From Effrenium voratum (Eukaryota > Sar > Dinophyceae > Suessiales > Symbiodiniaceae): 64,000 bases of DNA. The position numbers and the translations under genes are program-made. The stretch spans positions 435,001-499,000 of the forward strand of contig CAUJNA010002768.1 of the NCBI GenBank assembly GCA_963377175.1, in the 5' to 3' direction. The notes under the pieces are model-generated. The model was not told the origin of the DNA, made no database searches, and worked only from the letters and a program-made list of their open reading frames with translations. Below, piece by piece: positions 53,986 through 64,000 of this stretch (positions within the stretch are counted from its first letter, which is position 1; each line of letters starts with the position of its first letter).

Positions 53986-54499
53986 ACAACGGGGAGCTCC
54001 AGTTGTCCGCGCGGTTCCGATTCGGTTCGTTCATGAGATGATGGATGTGGGTCTGAAATTGGGGGATGCCAACTTGTGTTTGTGGTTTTAAAGGGAAGCC
54101 AAAGGGAAACAAGGAAATTGTGTGATTCCCTGAAAACGACACACCCAGATTTAGGGAACGGGAGGTGACTGTGTTTTCTAGGGTACCCTTGTCACATTGG
54201 TTTGAGTTTTGGGGCATTGTCCTGGTTTGGAGCATGTCTGTCTATCATGGACCCCTTGAATGTGACCGAGTTATTTTCAGGCTTGGTACCCTACTTAGGG
54301 GTGGGTTTTAAAGTTAAGGCAAAAGGACAACACCCATTCCCGGGGTCGATTTTGACACATCAAGCGCGTTCCCCTATACACTAGGTCGAAGTAGATGGCA
54401 CACTTTCGCTTTATTACTCCAGGGTGTCCATTAGTTGGTTCGGTGGTTGGCTGGTTGGCTGGTGGGCAGGGTGCGGCCGTCCATTTGCTGAAGAATTGT

Positions 54500-54600
54500 T
54501 GTTTTCCCGTGTTGGTTTTAAAGGGAATCTATCTAGTCTATCACTGCTGGGACTATGTGTTTTTTTGTCTTTTTCTAGGGGACTTAAGCAAATGGAAGGT
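54500..54600. repeat. TTTTAAAGGGAATCTATCAC dispersed module (representative copy)
   Basis: GTTGGTTTTAAAGGGAATCT followed by ATCACTGCTGGG and later AGGGGACTTAAGCAAATGGA recurs at about 25380-25470, 25590-25665, 32650-32730, 59610-59690 and inverted at about 47275-47370. No ORF. Confidence 0.7.
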
Positions 54601-54831
54601 GACTTCCTTATTTTCCTGTGGTTGTCAAGGGCCGCCATGGAAAGTTCCATGAAATCTTCCAGCAAGGTTGGCGGGTTGGGAGGTTTTATGGAATTCTTAA
54701 GCGGGGTAGGTACGAGGAGGGTGGGTAGTTGATGGGCATAGGGTTCCTTGAGGTCCCCTAGTTCTCAAGGGGCCTTGTAGAACCCCCCCCTTGAATTGAC
54801 ACCAGGGACGGGGTTCCCCACATGTTGCCAT

Positions 54832-54908
54832 GGAGGTACTTTGTGCTGTCCTTGAAGCCGGGCGTGGAGTTTGCGCTCTTTGACTGGGTCAAGGCCATGA
54901 TCCTCCAG
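54832..54908 (+). CDS. Candidate exon, carrier even helix
   Basis: It encodes WRYFVLSLKPGVEFALFDWV and KAMILQ, ending at CTCCAG|GTGCCG. 'P..e..ld..K' is the typical even-numbered helix of a carrier repeat (repeat 2 by order). Confidence 0.55.
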
Positions 54909-55172
54909 GTGCCGAAAGCGCTTCGCGCCTTTTGCCGCGTTTTTTGTTCTCGAAACGCGGCCGTTTTCGGAGATCAGCAGGTACGGGGTCCGTAGATGTG
55001 GGGCAGAGTTATTTCGAGGGAACCCCCTGTTTGGAGTGGGTTTAAAGGGAAACCAAAAGGAAGCCATTGGGGTCCGGCTGTGCTCCTCTTCGGGTGAAAA
55101 AGGGGAAGACTCTACTCGGAAGGCCCCAAAATAGACAAGCCCCGTCTCATGTGGAACATTTCTTGGCTTTAG

Positions 55173-55245
55173 GAAGCTGAAGGCTGTGGGCCAAGTGAAG
55201 CCTCTTCCAAGTGACAAAGTAGCTCAGCTGTTGGCGTTGGAGTTT
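55173..55245 (+). CDS. Candidate exon, carrier inter-repeat loop
   Basis: After TGGCTTTAG| one frame reads KLKAVGQVKPLPSDKVAQLL, plausible for the cytosolic loop and start of the next odd helix. The alternative frame (EAEGCGPSEASSK, then stop) fits the phase of 54908 better. Unresolved. Confidence 0.35.
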
Positions 55246-56297
55246 TCGGTTTTCCCATGTTGGTCCATTTTTCATCATGGCCCTAAAAAGTTAACCTTTT
55301 TGTCCAGGTCCTTTGGGCAACTGTAGCAATCATTGGGACGGGCCGTGACGGGCCGTTGTGGGTTGCAGGTTGGCAAGAGAGTGCCATGTCCGTTTTGTTG
55401 CTTTCCCTGTTGCTTGCTTGAACAAGTTTCCCACCCCCCCCCCACACCCCTTGTGAGGTCCGCTGAAACCTCCCAAAAGCTAGAGGTTCATGGCGACCCT
55501 CATGCGGCTTTTTCGGCTGGACCATTCCTCGTAGGGGTGTTTAGTTGGATCTCATGGTGAAATGGCAGTCACAGCTTCAAACGTTTGAAGCTGTTTGAGA
55601 TGTGTATATATTTTTTCAAGGGAACCCATTTTCGGTTGTATTTTAAGAAAAGGGACACCAACAAATCTGAGACAATGTTGGGGTTCCCTGGAAAAGACAG
55701 CCATATGGACCATGGATGAAGAATATGTGCCATGCTCAAGCCATCCGTTTTTCTTGGTCGATGGTCATCAACCTCACAAGGGGGGGAGTTCGGACAACCA
55801 TATCAGTTGTCCAAGGTCGACCATTGTGACATTGTGGTTTTTTGTCAAGTCATGGCCTCAAAAGGTGATCACCCTTTTCATATCCAGGTCTTTTGGGCAA
55901 CTGAGCCAGAACTATGGCGGGTTCCTAATTTTAGTTGCGGAATCTCAAGCCCCGGTTTCCTGAAGCTTCGAAGAACACCTGGAAGACGAAGAAATGCGTT
56001 TCGCTAGGCAATGGGCAATCAATCGAGCGCAAACCGAGTCCTCTTGGCCGTTTGAGCAGGCTTGGTTCCAGGCTTAGTGCGGTTATACTACGGCCCATTT
56101 TCAGCTTTTATGACCATGCTGGAACCCGAAGTCAACGAGTGTCGGGCGCTACTCAATTTACGAGGGTGCGAGCCTAACCACAGCAAAAGGGCGGACAAAC
56201 CATTCAACGGCGTCCTTTAGTTTCTCTTTACCAGAATTGTCATTGTTTATCCTTCCAGGGTCCCATGCTTGATGTGGCTATTGGATAAGCCAAGGAC

Positions 56298-56332
56298 AAG
56301 CCCCTAAGGAGCTCATCCGCAGCGCCTTCAAC
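56298..56332 (+). CDS. Possible micro-exon
   Basis: The frame APKELIRSAFNAE ends at CGCGGAG|GTAGCA. Helix-like and with a good donor, but very short; it could belong to the carrier gene. Confidence 0.25.
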
Positions 56333-56449
56333 GCGGAGGTAGCACATAATTGTCCTGGACTTGAAAGCCCTTAGCAGTCTCCGAGACACGGGTCCTAGCT
56401 GACGCCGTCGAAGCGCAGTCACGTCAACTCGCAGCCAAGTACGAAGGGC

Positions 56450-59400
56450 GACAGCTAATCCGGCCTTTCATCTATTTCTTGTTTGTATTGTTTGTAAGCT
56501 TCAGAATATCTTTCTAATTCCCTTTCTTTTTCTATGTTTATATCTTTAATGTAATTCTATTTAAAATGTATCTTTGTTGTCTGGTTTTCTTTTACAGTTT
56601 TTATTGTTTGGTTTTTTCTTTTCTTTATTGTTGCAACTCATCTTAAAAGCAACCAAATGTAAATGATAAGACACATGATGGACAAGGAAAGATAGTAAAC
56701 ACACAGTACGTCGTGACGGCGATAGACGAGCCATGACAAGCCATCCCCTTTCATCCACACGGAAGTGTGTGAATGCTGACCCAAGATTAATAAACCCTAT
56801 TTAAATCGGGATTGGGGGGCCCCTCCAAAACTCACGGATCCCGACTCAGCAGGGAGACCCTATCAAAATCAAGCACAGGTTCTGTTTAATCCAGGGTTAC
56901 TATTACCCAGTTGAATTTCGCTGAGAGGGGAAGTGGAGATGGGAGGCCTACCAATGGCACATGTTTGCTTTTCATTTTCTCCATCGTTTCGCGATCAAGG
57001 CCTCCCCGTGGACACCCCGGATCTGAATAGAACTGCTTGATTTTGATGGGGGGGTGTCCCCTTCGTGGGACGCTTTTTTTGGGGGCTCCCCTGAGGCTCC
57101 CCTCCCAGGATCTGTTCACTGCTTCATTCGGGGTTCCCAGAATCTAGGCTTTGACCCCAGGCGCAAGGCGGCCAGGCCAAGGCGCGGATGGACTGTTTCG
57201 TATTCCCAAAAAGCCGAATAGGGACTAAAGTGACTAAACGACCAAAAGGCTTCCCCAACTTTGTGCATTGCTTTTACTTTCAAAGCCCCCTTTTGTTGGC
57301 CCACCAGACTTTGTGACTCACATAATCCAAAACAACTGAGCAAAGTTGCAACAATAGCTGTGGAACCTTCTCAGCAAGAGTGGTTGCAATACTAACGTAG
57401 TAGAGCAAAAAACATGCTCAACACGAAGCGGTTGCAAGACTAAAGTAGTATTCAACAAAAATCGCTCAGGAAGAAGTGGTTGCAAGACTAAAGTAGTATT
57501 CCAACAGCATATGCTTAGCGAGAAGTGGGGGCAAGACTAAAGTATTCTTCCCACAAGTCTGCTCACGAAGAAGAGGTTTCAAGACTAAAGTAGTATTGGG
57601 CCCTCCCCTATTCTGACGAGTCCATTGTTCAGGAGGGGAGCCGTTTATGAATCAAATACCAACATTAGGAGTCATTCCCTGCTGAGCACCAGCAAGAGGG
57701 GTTTCCCCAAAAATGACACCATTTCCACCACGGACCTGTTTGCTTCATTGGCTGTTCGTTTGGCATGTTGGTCGAGGCTTCTTTGCGAGAACCTTGTTCA
57801 GGGCAAGTAGTGACCTTATCAATGGCATGTTGGTTTGAGGTTGCCCAAAACCTGCCAGACATATTCTCGGGGGGTGTCCTCAAGTAACGAAAAACAATTT
57901 GCATGGTTTCAAGAAGGAGAAAAGGGTAGGTGTGTCAAGAAACGCCCATTTGGGCTGGGGATTCAAACTCCTGCGGCGACAGAAGGATTCGAGAAGCACT
58001 TGTTTGTTCTCGGTTCTTTGTTGTCCATAAGGGTGCGAAGATGGTCACTGCGTGGGAACTTCAGTGAGAACACAAAGCTCACGAAATCTAAGAATTGTCC
58101 ACATGGAGCGCAGATGGCGTTGTCATTTGCAAAAGAGCACCCGATTTCCGTTTTGATATGCCAAACTTGTCGACCGTACCCGTTGAACAGGACCATGGAC
58201 AAAAAACCGATTGAATGAATGAAGCGATTTTCGGGAGTGATCCGTATGCTTTGCCTTGTGACCCGACCACACTTTCAGGGTGTCCCTTTAGTTCACCACA
58301 AACAAGCAATTTTGTTGTGTCTTTTTGTGGGCAAAACCATGGGCTGCTTCTGTGGGCATGCAGAACCGGCGGGATTTTCGGGGCGAACGTTCGCCGCAAA
58401 AGCGTTCCAGGTCCCCTCGAGCAAGGGGGCACCCTCTGGTGTCAGCATCATATTAATGATCAATCTGATGTTGACACTAGGGGGCGTGATTCGTCCGGCC
58501 CTCCATGCTGAACCTGATTAGGGTCCTCAGGGTTACGCGATCCAAAGTGACATTAGCTCGAACGCATTTTGAGGTATGGGTGTTGGAGGTATGAAGGTTC
58601 TATACCGCATATATGAGGGGGGTTGGGGATGCATCAGCATCCGTACCTCCAAAACCACATGCCCTTGATTAGGGTGTTTTTGTTCCAACAACAAGCCTCC
58701 AATCCAAAACCGCAAGCATCAAGCATCAGGCCCAAACCTCCAATCCCAGCTAAACCACAAAGCCCTAACCTCCGCTCCGAAACAACATTGCTTTAGTCCA
58801 AAGCCACTGACTATTTGAGGGTAGACTGGACATGAGACATGCTGGCCAAGATTGGCGGATTTAAAGTCAACTACCAAAAGAGGTGCCATTTGTTCCCCCC
58901 AAATAAACATCTACTGGGACCCGCTCTGGGGTAGGAATTGCGGAGCATCACGGCCTTCTTTCTCGGCGCAGGCGGGGTTGAACATTCACGAAGCACCCAT
59001 CTGCGAGGTCCATGAATAAAGGGATCTTTATAAGTCAATGATGGTACAGTATCTACCATTTACTGGTTCTGAGTAGGAATCAACAAGGGCTTTGGGAACG
59101 AGCCAAGGCATCCTCTGAAACAAACCATAGTACATGGTTCATTCCCTGCCTATCGAACCGGCAAGAAACCAGGGTTGGGATTCAACCTTCATGTCCCAAC
59201 TGTTTGGGCTTCACTCTTGGGAGAACCAGTTTGGTTGTATATAACTGGGTCCATTAAAGTGAAATCCTCAAAATCATTATGTCCATGATGTTTGTAAAGG
59301 GAAACCACCCCAAAAGAAGGCTTCGGTTTGGTTCTACCCCACATCCGCTTCATGAGTGGCAAAGCGAGTGAAAAGGCTTTTAGCCACCCAAAAGTGGTTC

Positions 59401-59518
59401 AAACCCAGAGCCGCCAAAATGGCAACGGCTTCCTGTCAGTTCCCTTCAAACCAACTTCAAGGGGAAATCACTCGAGGACCCTGAGCCCCCTCGATTCCGA
59501 TTCCGCCTTCCGCTTCAG
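56450..59518. other. Long intron-like stretch, no firm exon
   Basis: It includes an AT-rich patch (56480-56700) and four ~55-bp degenerate repeats with GTTGCAAGACTAAAGTAGTATT (57370-57600). There is one weak GC-rich patch near 57160-57200 (AQGGQAKARMDC). The rest is repeat-bearing intronic DNA. Confidence 0.4.
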
Positions 59519-59572
59519 TTGCCCGGGGCATCGCCACCTGCCTGGTGTATCCCTACGCCGTCGCCTCGGAAG
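59519..59572 (+). CDS. Candidate exon, carrier third odd helix
   Basis: The acceptor is CCGCTTCAG|. The frame reads ARGIATCLVYPYAVA, a close fit to 'aG.iAt...yP.d' that opens the third repeat of mitochondrial carriers. The donor after YPYA is unresolved. Confidence 0.55.
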
Positions 59573-60547
59573 ATCCAGAGATGTCTTCCATTTGCTGAAA
59601 CAAATACTGCTTTGTGTTCCCGTTTTGAAGGGAATCCATTTCACCACTGGACAGATGTTCTCATATTTTTTCAGAAGGCGGAAAAGCAGTTGGATGGGGT
59701 TGTGCCCTTCTCCTGCCCGTTTCTGGGTGGTTTCCTCTGAAATGAAGGGACTTCAGGGAAGAAGGTGGGACAGCACAACAAATATGCGGGATGCTTCAAG
59801 GATCCCCGCCATTTTTGCCGACATGAATATTTGTTTCTTGGCGATTAGGGTGTCCGAATTTAGCCCACAAGTGTTCGACCTTTAGCAGGGATTTGACCGC
59901 CAGCTTAGACTGGGCAACACAGGGGTACACTAGCCGACGAATTCAAGTGGAGTCGACTCCAAATCAGATGATCCACCCAGGTTTGTGCGTGTTTTCACAG
60001 CTGGAAGCCTACGATAGGCCCAACAAATGCTCTGGGGCGGGGCAGCTTTCATGGGGATACCACCTGTCCTTTTGACATCCACCAAAACAAGGGTGTCCTT
60101 TTTCCCAGGCATGTCCCTTTAAAATCAAGCACCACAATTTCCCCTTGCTGGACCTCCCAAAGTGGCAGTCTTAGTGGAGCCCACTGGTAAACTGCAACCG
60201 TCAAGGGGGAAATCCAGTGACAGGGCCATTTCCACCAGCCCAGAAACATGGTGATTCTGATTCCCTTGCCCGTCCTGCGCTGCATGCGGGAAATGGTGGG
60301 GTTCGGCGTGGTTTTCTGTGATACCGTGGGTGGACGAAGTCCACTTCACACCATCGTTCTGATTCGATTCCCTTGTAAGTACCAAAAAACAATGGTTTTG
60401 ACCATGGTTTCCAAGTGGTGCGAGATGGTTTCGTCCACCCGCAGTACCAAGGGAGTGCCCTTTAAAGTGACAAAGTATACGGTGGATAAACGAAATCCTG
60501 CACCTAATCATCGATGGACCCCCAGCGAATAATGATTGACCAACCGA

Positions 60548-60577
60548 TAGTGCGAAATGGATTTTGTCCATCCACAG
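60548..60577 (+). repeat. Hairpin dispersed repeat (representative copy)
   Basis: The core TGCGAAATGGATTTTGTCCA followed by TCCACAG is repeated across the window. Same-orientation copies: 2960-3000, 3995-4026, 25887-25917, 32011-32040, 47036-47067, 60409-60449 and 60936-60969. Inverted copies: 12351-12380, 51119-51157, 52092-52120 and 60322-60351. ATGGA and TCCAT pair across a short loop. Many copies lie within or at the edge of inferred introns. Confidence 0.85.
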
Positions 60578-60649
60578 GGATGGGAATCCCACCTTACTTG
60601 GTGGTTCCCCGCCATCCCCGTGGGTGTTTTGGTTTTTAGATGGTTTGGT

Positions 60650-60712
60650 GGTCGGATTTCCATTTAACCCACAAGTGTCCGACTTTTAGCAGGGGATCAG
60701 TTTGGACAGCCC
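60650..60712. repeat. CCCACAAGTGTTCGACTTTTAGCAGGGGATC module (representative copy)
   Basis: Copies with AACCCACAAGTGTCCGACTT then TTAGCAGGGGATCAGTTTGG occur here and, more diverged, at about 24715-24765, 28145-28185, 28970-29005 and 59858-59890. Non-coding, dispersed. Confidence 0.65.
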
Positions 60713-62029
60713 ACGTGGGTGGCAGATTTCGAGTAATGTTACTATCCACCCGCGCTGAGGTGAGAGGAAAGGCTTTGATGCAGGCCTTGGGCTTTGAGAG
60801 AACCGGCCAAGTGTCATTCCGCGGATGGTCCGAAATCATGCAAAATCCGCTTCTCGCGCCACGAAATGAAGCCATGGTTGAAACCCAGTGTTGCTCGGTA
60901 TTTGCAGGGGAATCATCAGAAACCAGGGTTGCTTAGGTGGTGCGAAATGGATTTTGTCCATCCACAGTAGGTCCATGTGTTGCCTCACGCAGGGGAGTGA
61001 TAGTAATAACCAAACAAATGCCAAGCCCATTCGAGAGACGACAATATCTTTGTAGTTTTTTCTGATTTTATTGCAACCTTGTCAATTGGCCTGTGGCTGA
61101 AAGTGAGCGTATCCCTCTCCATAGCAGCATTGCAGACATGATGTTTGACAGGCAGGTCGACACTCAGAATGGTATCGCGTGTATCGCTCAGTCCGAGAGC
61201 GCTGCGCTTCCTGGGGGCCACAACTCCCACGTGGCCTCTTTGGCCTGCATGCGTTTCCCCTTTTAATCCACTTTCAGTCCTGACCCCAGAAGGCGAACGG
61301 TTTATATTTCTCCGAACTGGGCAACCGAGTGAATAAAGCTCTCAGAGGGACGAAAGGCAAATGTGTCGAGCTGCTCGGTGTTCCGTCCTGTTTGACGTGC
61401 GTCCTTGGGTCCTGTTGGCCCCTGGGTCGGGTTCCTAGATCATCTGGGCCACGTTTGGAGTTCCCTCTTGGCAAGGTGGGATCCCTGAGTTAAGAGTATA
61501 AAAGATTTGCGGAAGGCCGAAAACCGGCCCCAAAGCCAACGCAGACTCGGGAGGCGGCATCCTTTTCGGGGTGGCTTTAAACCGCTCATTTTTTGGTTCC
61601 CCTACTTGCAACGCGACTGAAGGAACATCATCTTGTGCCGTTCCTCCGAATTACTTGAAGCGACCCGGTCAGGTGGCAGGGATGTCCATCGATATGATAT
61701 GATCATGACTTATTTTGGTTTTAGGGTACCCCAGAAATTATCGAACGGCCCTTCAAGTTCTATCGTGGCAACTTCTCCATTTCCAGCCACAAAACCTCAA
61801 AACATGAAGGCTTTAAACCACAAAAATACCATGTTTTTTTAGAATTAAACAAACACAGGATTTTATAAACTGTTGTCTGCTTTATGTTTCAAAAGCATGC
61901 ATTCCCAAGCTGGGTGGATTTGAAACATGGGCGTATGTATAATACATGTAAACCCTTGCTTGTTTTGTATTCAAGCAAAATAACAATGCATGTCCAAGCT
62001 GTTTTCAGTCGGCATGGCCAGGCCAAGTT

Positions 62030-62080
62030 GGCGTCGAGCCCCACCGAAGCTCTGCGCAAGGCGTTTTCGGATCGTGGGCA
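62030..62080 (+). CDS. Possible exon, helical segment
   Basis: After GGCATGGCCAG| the frame reads AKLASSPTEALRKAFSD, resembling the amphipathic matrix-loop helix of carriers. It lies between the 59519 and 63399 exons. Donor unresolved. Confidence 0.3.
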
Positions 62081-62109
62081 TGCGAAGCAAAGCGGGATTT
62101 CGCCAACTG

Positions 62110-62205
62110 GGTGTGTCTCTTTTTTGAGGGTACCCCTTGTTTGGTGGTTTGGGTTGGGAAACCAACAGGAAATTCACCGTTTTGGGGGCCCCCAAGAAAA
62201 AGCCC
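62110..62205. repeat. GGGTACCC-module dispersed repeat (representative copy)
   Basis: The pattern GTGTGTCT-TTTTTTGAGGGTACCCC, then GGTTTGGGTTGGGAAACCAA, then TTTTGGGGGCCCC recurs in both orientations, for example at about 8410-8490, 23275-23355, 24288-24355, 47780-47838, 51345-51425 and 54060-54150. It looks like a mobile, non-coding intronic module. Confidence 0.7.
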
Positions 62206-62659
62206 CCCAAATGTTGGCCCAGCATGACATCAACCCCTTGGATTCATAGGTTCCCATTCGGCACCCGCGGCCTTGTTTCGACCGGATCAAACAGAATCCC
62301 TGCTTGATTAATAGGCGTGGAGATTTCGTTCCGGGGTCAACAGAAGTCGGTTTTTTGGTTGAGACGGAGAAGGACACGTCTCATCTTCGTGAGCACCTCT
62401 TCCGGGCCCGACTCGGAATTTCTAGGGCCAACCACACCCTCCGTTTAAGGGTATTTTCTGGACAGGTTTCTCAAGGCAAATATCTGACTGTAGTCAGGGG
62501 ATAGCATGATATTAAGCAATGGTATTTGGAGGAAAGGATAAATTCCCCTTACCTGCTAGTTCTGTGTGAGTGTCCGCCTGAAGGATTGTCTTTCCATAGG
62601 AACACACACGGGGTGTCTCAACTAAGCGTCCCCTACACGCTGGTTGAATCCTTTCTGGT

Positions 62660-62790
62660 CTCCTGCAGAGAAGCTTGCTTTCGCACCCAGCCCGGCGGCC
62701 GGACTGCCAGACGGTTGATGGCCTACAGTGCACGTTCAGGAAGAAGATCAGGGAGGCCGACATCCATAGGCACCTGTGACCTCCGCACCA
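62660..62790 (+). CDS. Possible exon, unrecognised
   Basis: One frame reads RPDCQTVDGLQCTFRKKIRE then ADIHRHL. The following ~200 bp are open in another frame with Cys/Arg-rich content (HCRGTCRGTCSAQ). No family is recognised and borders are unclear. Confidence 0.22.
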
Positions 62791-63398
62791 GGCGGCAGTG
62801 CCAGGTGGATGTCCGCCAGTCCAGGCAGCTGGCTCGAAGCATCAGCTGGGAGGATGTGGCAATCTCACACTGTCGTGGCACTTGTCGCGGAACGTGTTCC
62901 GCTCAGCGTGACTGGCCTGCGAGTACTTGGACGCTGCGCACTTTGAACAGCACCAAGGCGCAGACGAGACAATTTGCAGCTGTTCAAACTATATATGTCC
63001 CATGGGTAGGGTCCCCTCTTTGGACCCCATTGGCCCCAAACAACAACGGCCTTAGTCTCTATTGGCCCCTGTTTGGGATTGAGGAATCAGCACTTGTGTA
63101 TGGAAATGGGGGGGGGGCAACAAAAAGAGGGCCGGATTCATTTTGGCTTCGCGCCCTTAAGAAACATACCCATATGTGCCTTTAAAGGGTAACCTCTTTT
63201 TTGTAGTTAGAAAGGAAAACAAAACAAACACCACCCATTTTGGGGGTCCAAATCCTACAAAGACACCCACACACACACACACCCGTAGCTTCACTGTTCT
63301 TGGCAAGTTGTTTTTTGTTTCTCGGTGTTTGGTTCAAAAACAAATCCGGGGCTGACAAAACAACAGCCATGAGGCCATACCGTTTGGGTTGTGACGAG

Positions 63399-63533
63399 AT
63401 CGCTCGAGGCGTCATGCGCTCGCTCCAAACCGACCCTCCGGAGCCTTCGCCCTCGCAGATCCTCGAGAAGGAGGGCTTCCCGGCGCTCTACCGGGGCCTC
63501 AGCATGGCCGGCGGCCTCAGCGGCCGTGCCGAG
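63399..63533 (+). CDS. Exon, mitochondrial carrier third repeat
   Basis: The 45 codons between GACGAG| and GCCGAG|GTGTTT read IARGVMRSLQTDPPEPSPSQ then ILEKEGFPALYRGLSMAGGL. 'R....Q' followed by 'IL..EGf.aLYrGl' is the diagnostic matrix-side sequence of mitochondrial carrier repeats. With 59519 it forms most of a third repeat. The final helix would lie beyond the window. Substrate cannot be told from these fragments. Confidence 0.65.
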
Positions 63534-64000
63534 GTGTTTTGTTTGTCAAGGGACTTCCACTTGCCCTCACTCCCCGAGTTCCTGGACTTTGCACTTGTTG
63601 GGAATAGATCGCTGTAGTGGTAAAGAAAAAGTTTGAACTTTCTCTGGCCACTCCACTCAGGAAGTGAGTACCTCTTGTTTGTTGGTTTTAAAGGAAAGCC
63701 CAAGAGGTTGGTTCAGGGACGACAAAGCAATCCAAAACACAGGGACGCGAACTTTCGGGAGCTCCATGAAAGGCACTTGGGGTGAGTGACCGGGCTCGAA
63801 ATGGGCATCTTTGCGCAAGCGAGGAGACATGATGATTCCTCGTTCAACTGTTTCTGCTCTGGAGCAACTGCCCCAGACAGGGCCCATTCCTCCAGCTTCC
63901 CGGAAGCGTTTCGTTTACTCTTGCGTCCCAGGTTTCTATATGATGCTTGGGAAGATGTTTGTTCAACTCCTCCAACTCCCATCCTTTGTTCCTTTTTCTC

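Overview
The window looks like nuclear DNA of a protist, most probably a dinoflagellate (Symbiodiniaceae or a related lineage). The reasons are: many very short exons separated by kilobase introns; introns filled with recurring short repeat families in both orientations; huge low-complexity arrays; all recognisable exons on the + strand; and retroelement reading frames preceded by pyrimidine/T-G-rich tracts ending in AG, as expected for spliced-leader trans-splicing. No bacterial operons, tRNA, rRNA or CRISPR were recognised. The organism assignment is an inference.

Region 1 (1-33.9 kb) holds scattered + strand mini-exons. A series with bases AG|G at the start and GT at the end (338, 2621, 3768, 4734, 8254, 9194, 11111, 22799, 23718, 24933, 26543, 28319, 29198) encodes Ala/Glu/Arg/Lys/Gln-rich helical segments that probably belong to one or more long coiled-coil proteins. 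Between them lie a DUF7918-like gene (13.45-17.93 kb), a Regnase/Zc3h12a-type NYN ribonuclease domain (18.15-18.74 kb) and three exons with ubiquitin-interacting-motif-like helices (18.87, 19.07 and 21.97 kb). Large simple-sequence blocks interrupt the region: GGT/GACA/CCA arrays at 1.0-2.2 kb, a 9-bp CATCCGCAC-type minisatellite at 5.8-6.65 kb, GATA-type repeats at 7.6-8.2 kb, a 1.8-kb GT-to-CA strand-switching block at 15.8-17.6 kb and a 1.8-kb polypyrimidine/polypurine block at 19.5-21.3 kb.

Region 2 (34.24-46.49 kb) is the highlight: a ~12.2-kb, apparently intact retroelement with 360-bp terminal direct repeats that look identical, inserted in a GT microsatellite. Its second ORF carries, in order, a GIY-YIG endonuclease, a CxC motif and a Penelope/telomerase-type reverse transcriptase. 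This is the permuted organisation of N-terminal-endonuclease Penelope-like elements. Unusually it also carries an SR-rich ORF1 and at least eight further ORFs: a 445-aa protein, two SR/Pro-rich proteins (one with a Myb/SANT-like end), an overlapping-frame ORF, and a tandem family of small paralogous proteins (four full copies plus one diverged copy) with no family I recognise.

Region 3 (46.5-64 kb) contains a 2.4-kb AT-rich element with perfect 29-bp terminal inverted repeats (47.84-50.25 kb) and then candidate exons of a mitochondrial-carrier-family transporter dispersed over >12 kb (51.05-63.53 kb). Introns carry many copies of a short hairpin repeat with core GCGAAATGGATTTCGTCCAT and other recurrent modules, which may be introner-like elements.

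Exon joins were judged by eye. Reading-phase continuity between host exons was not established, so host gene models are candidates. The retroelement ORFs are uninterrupted and much more secure.
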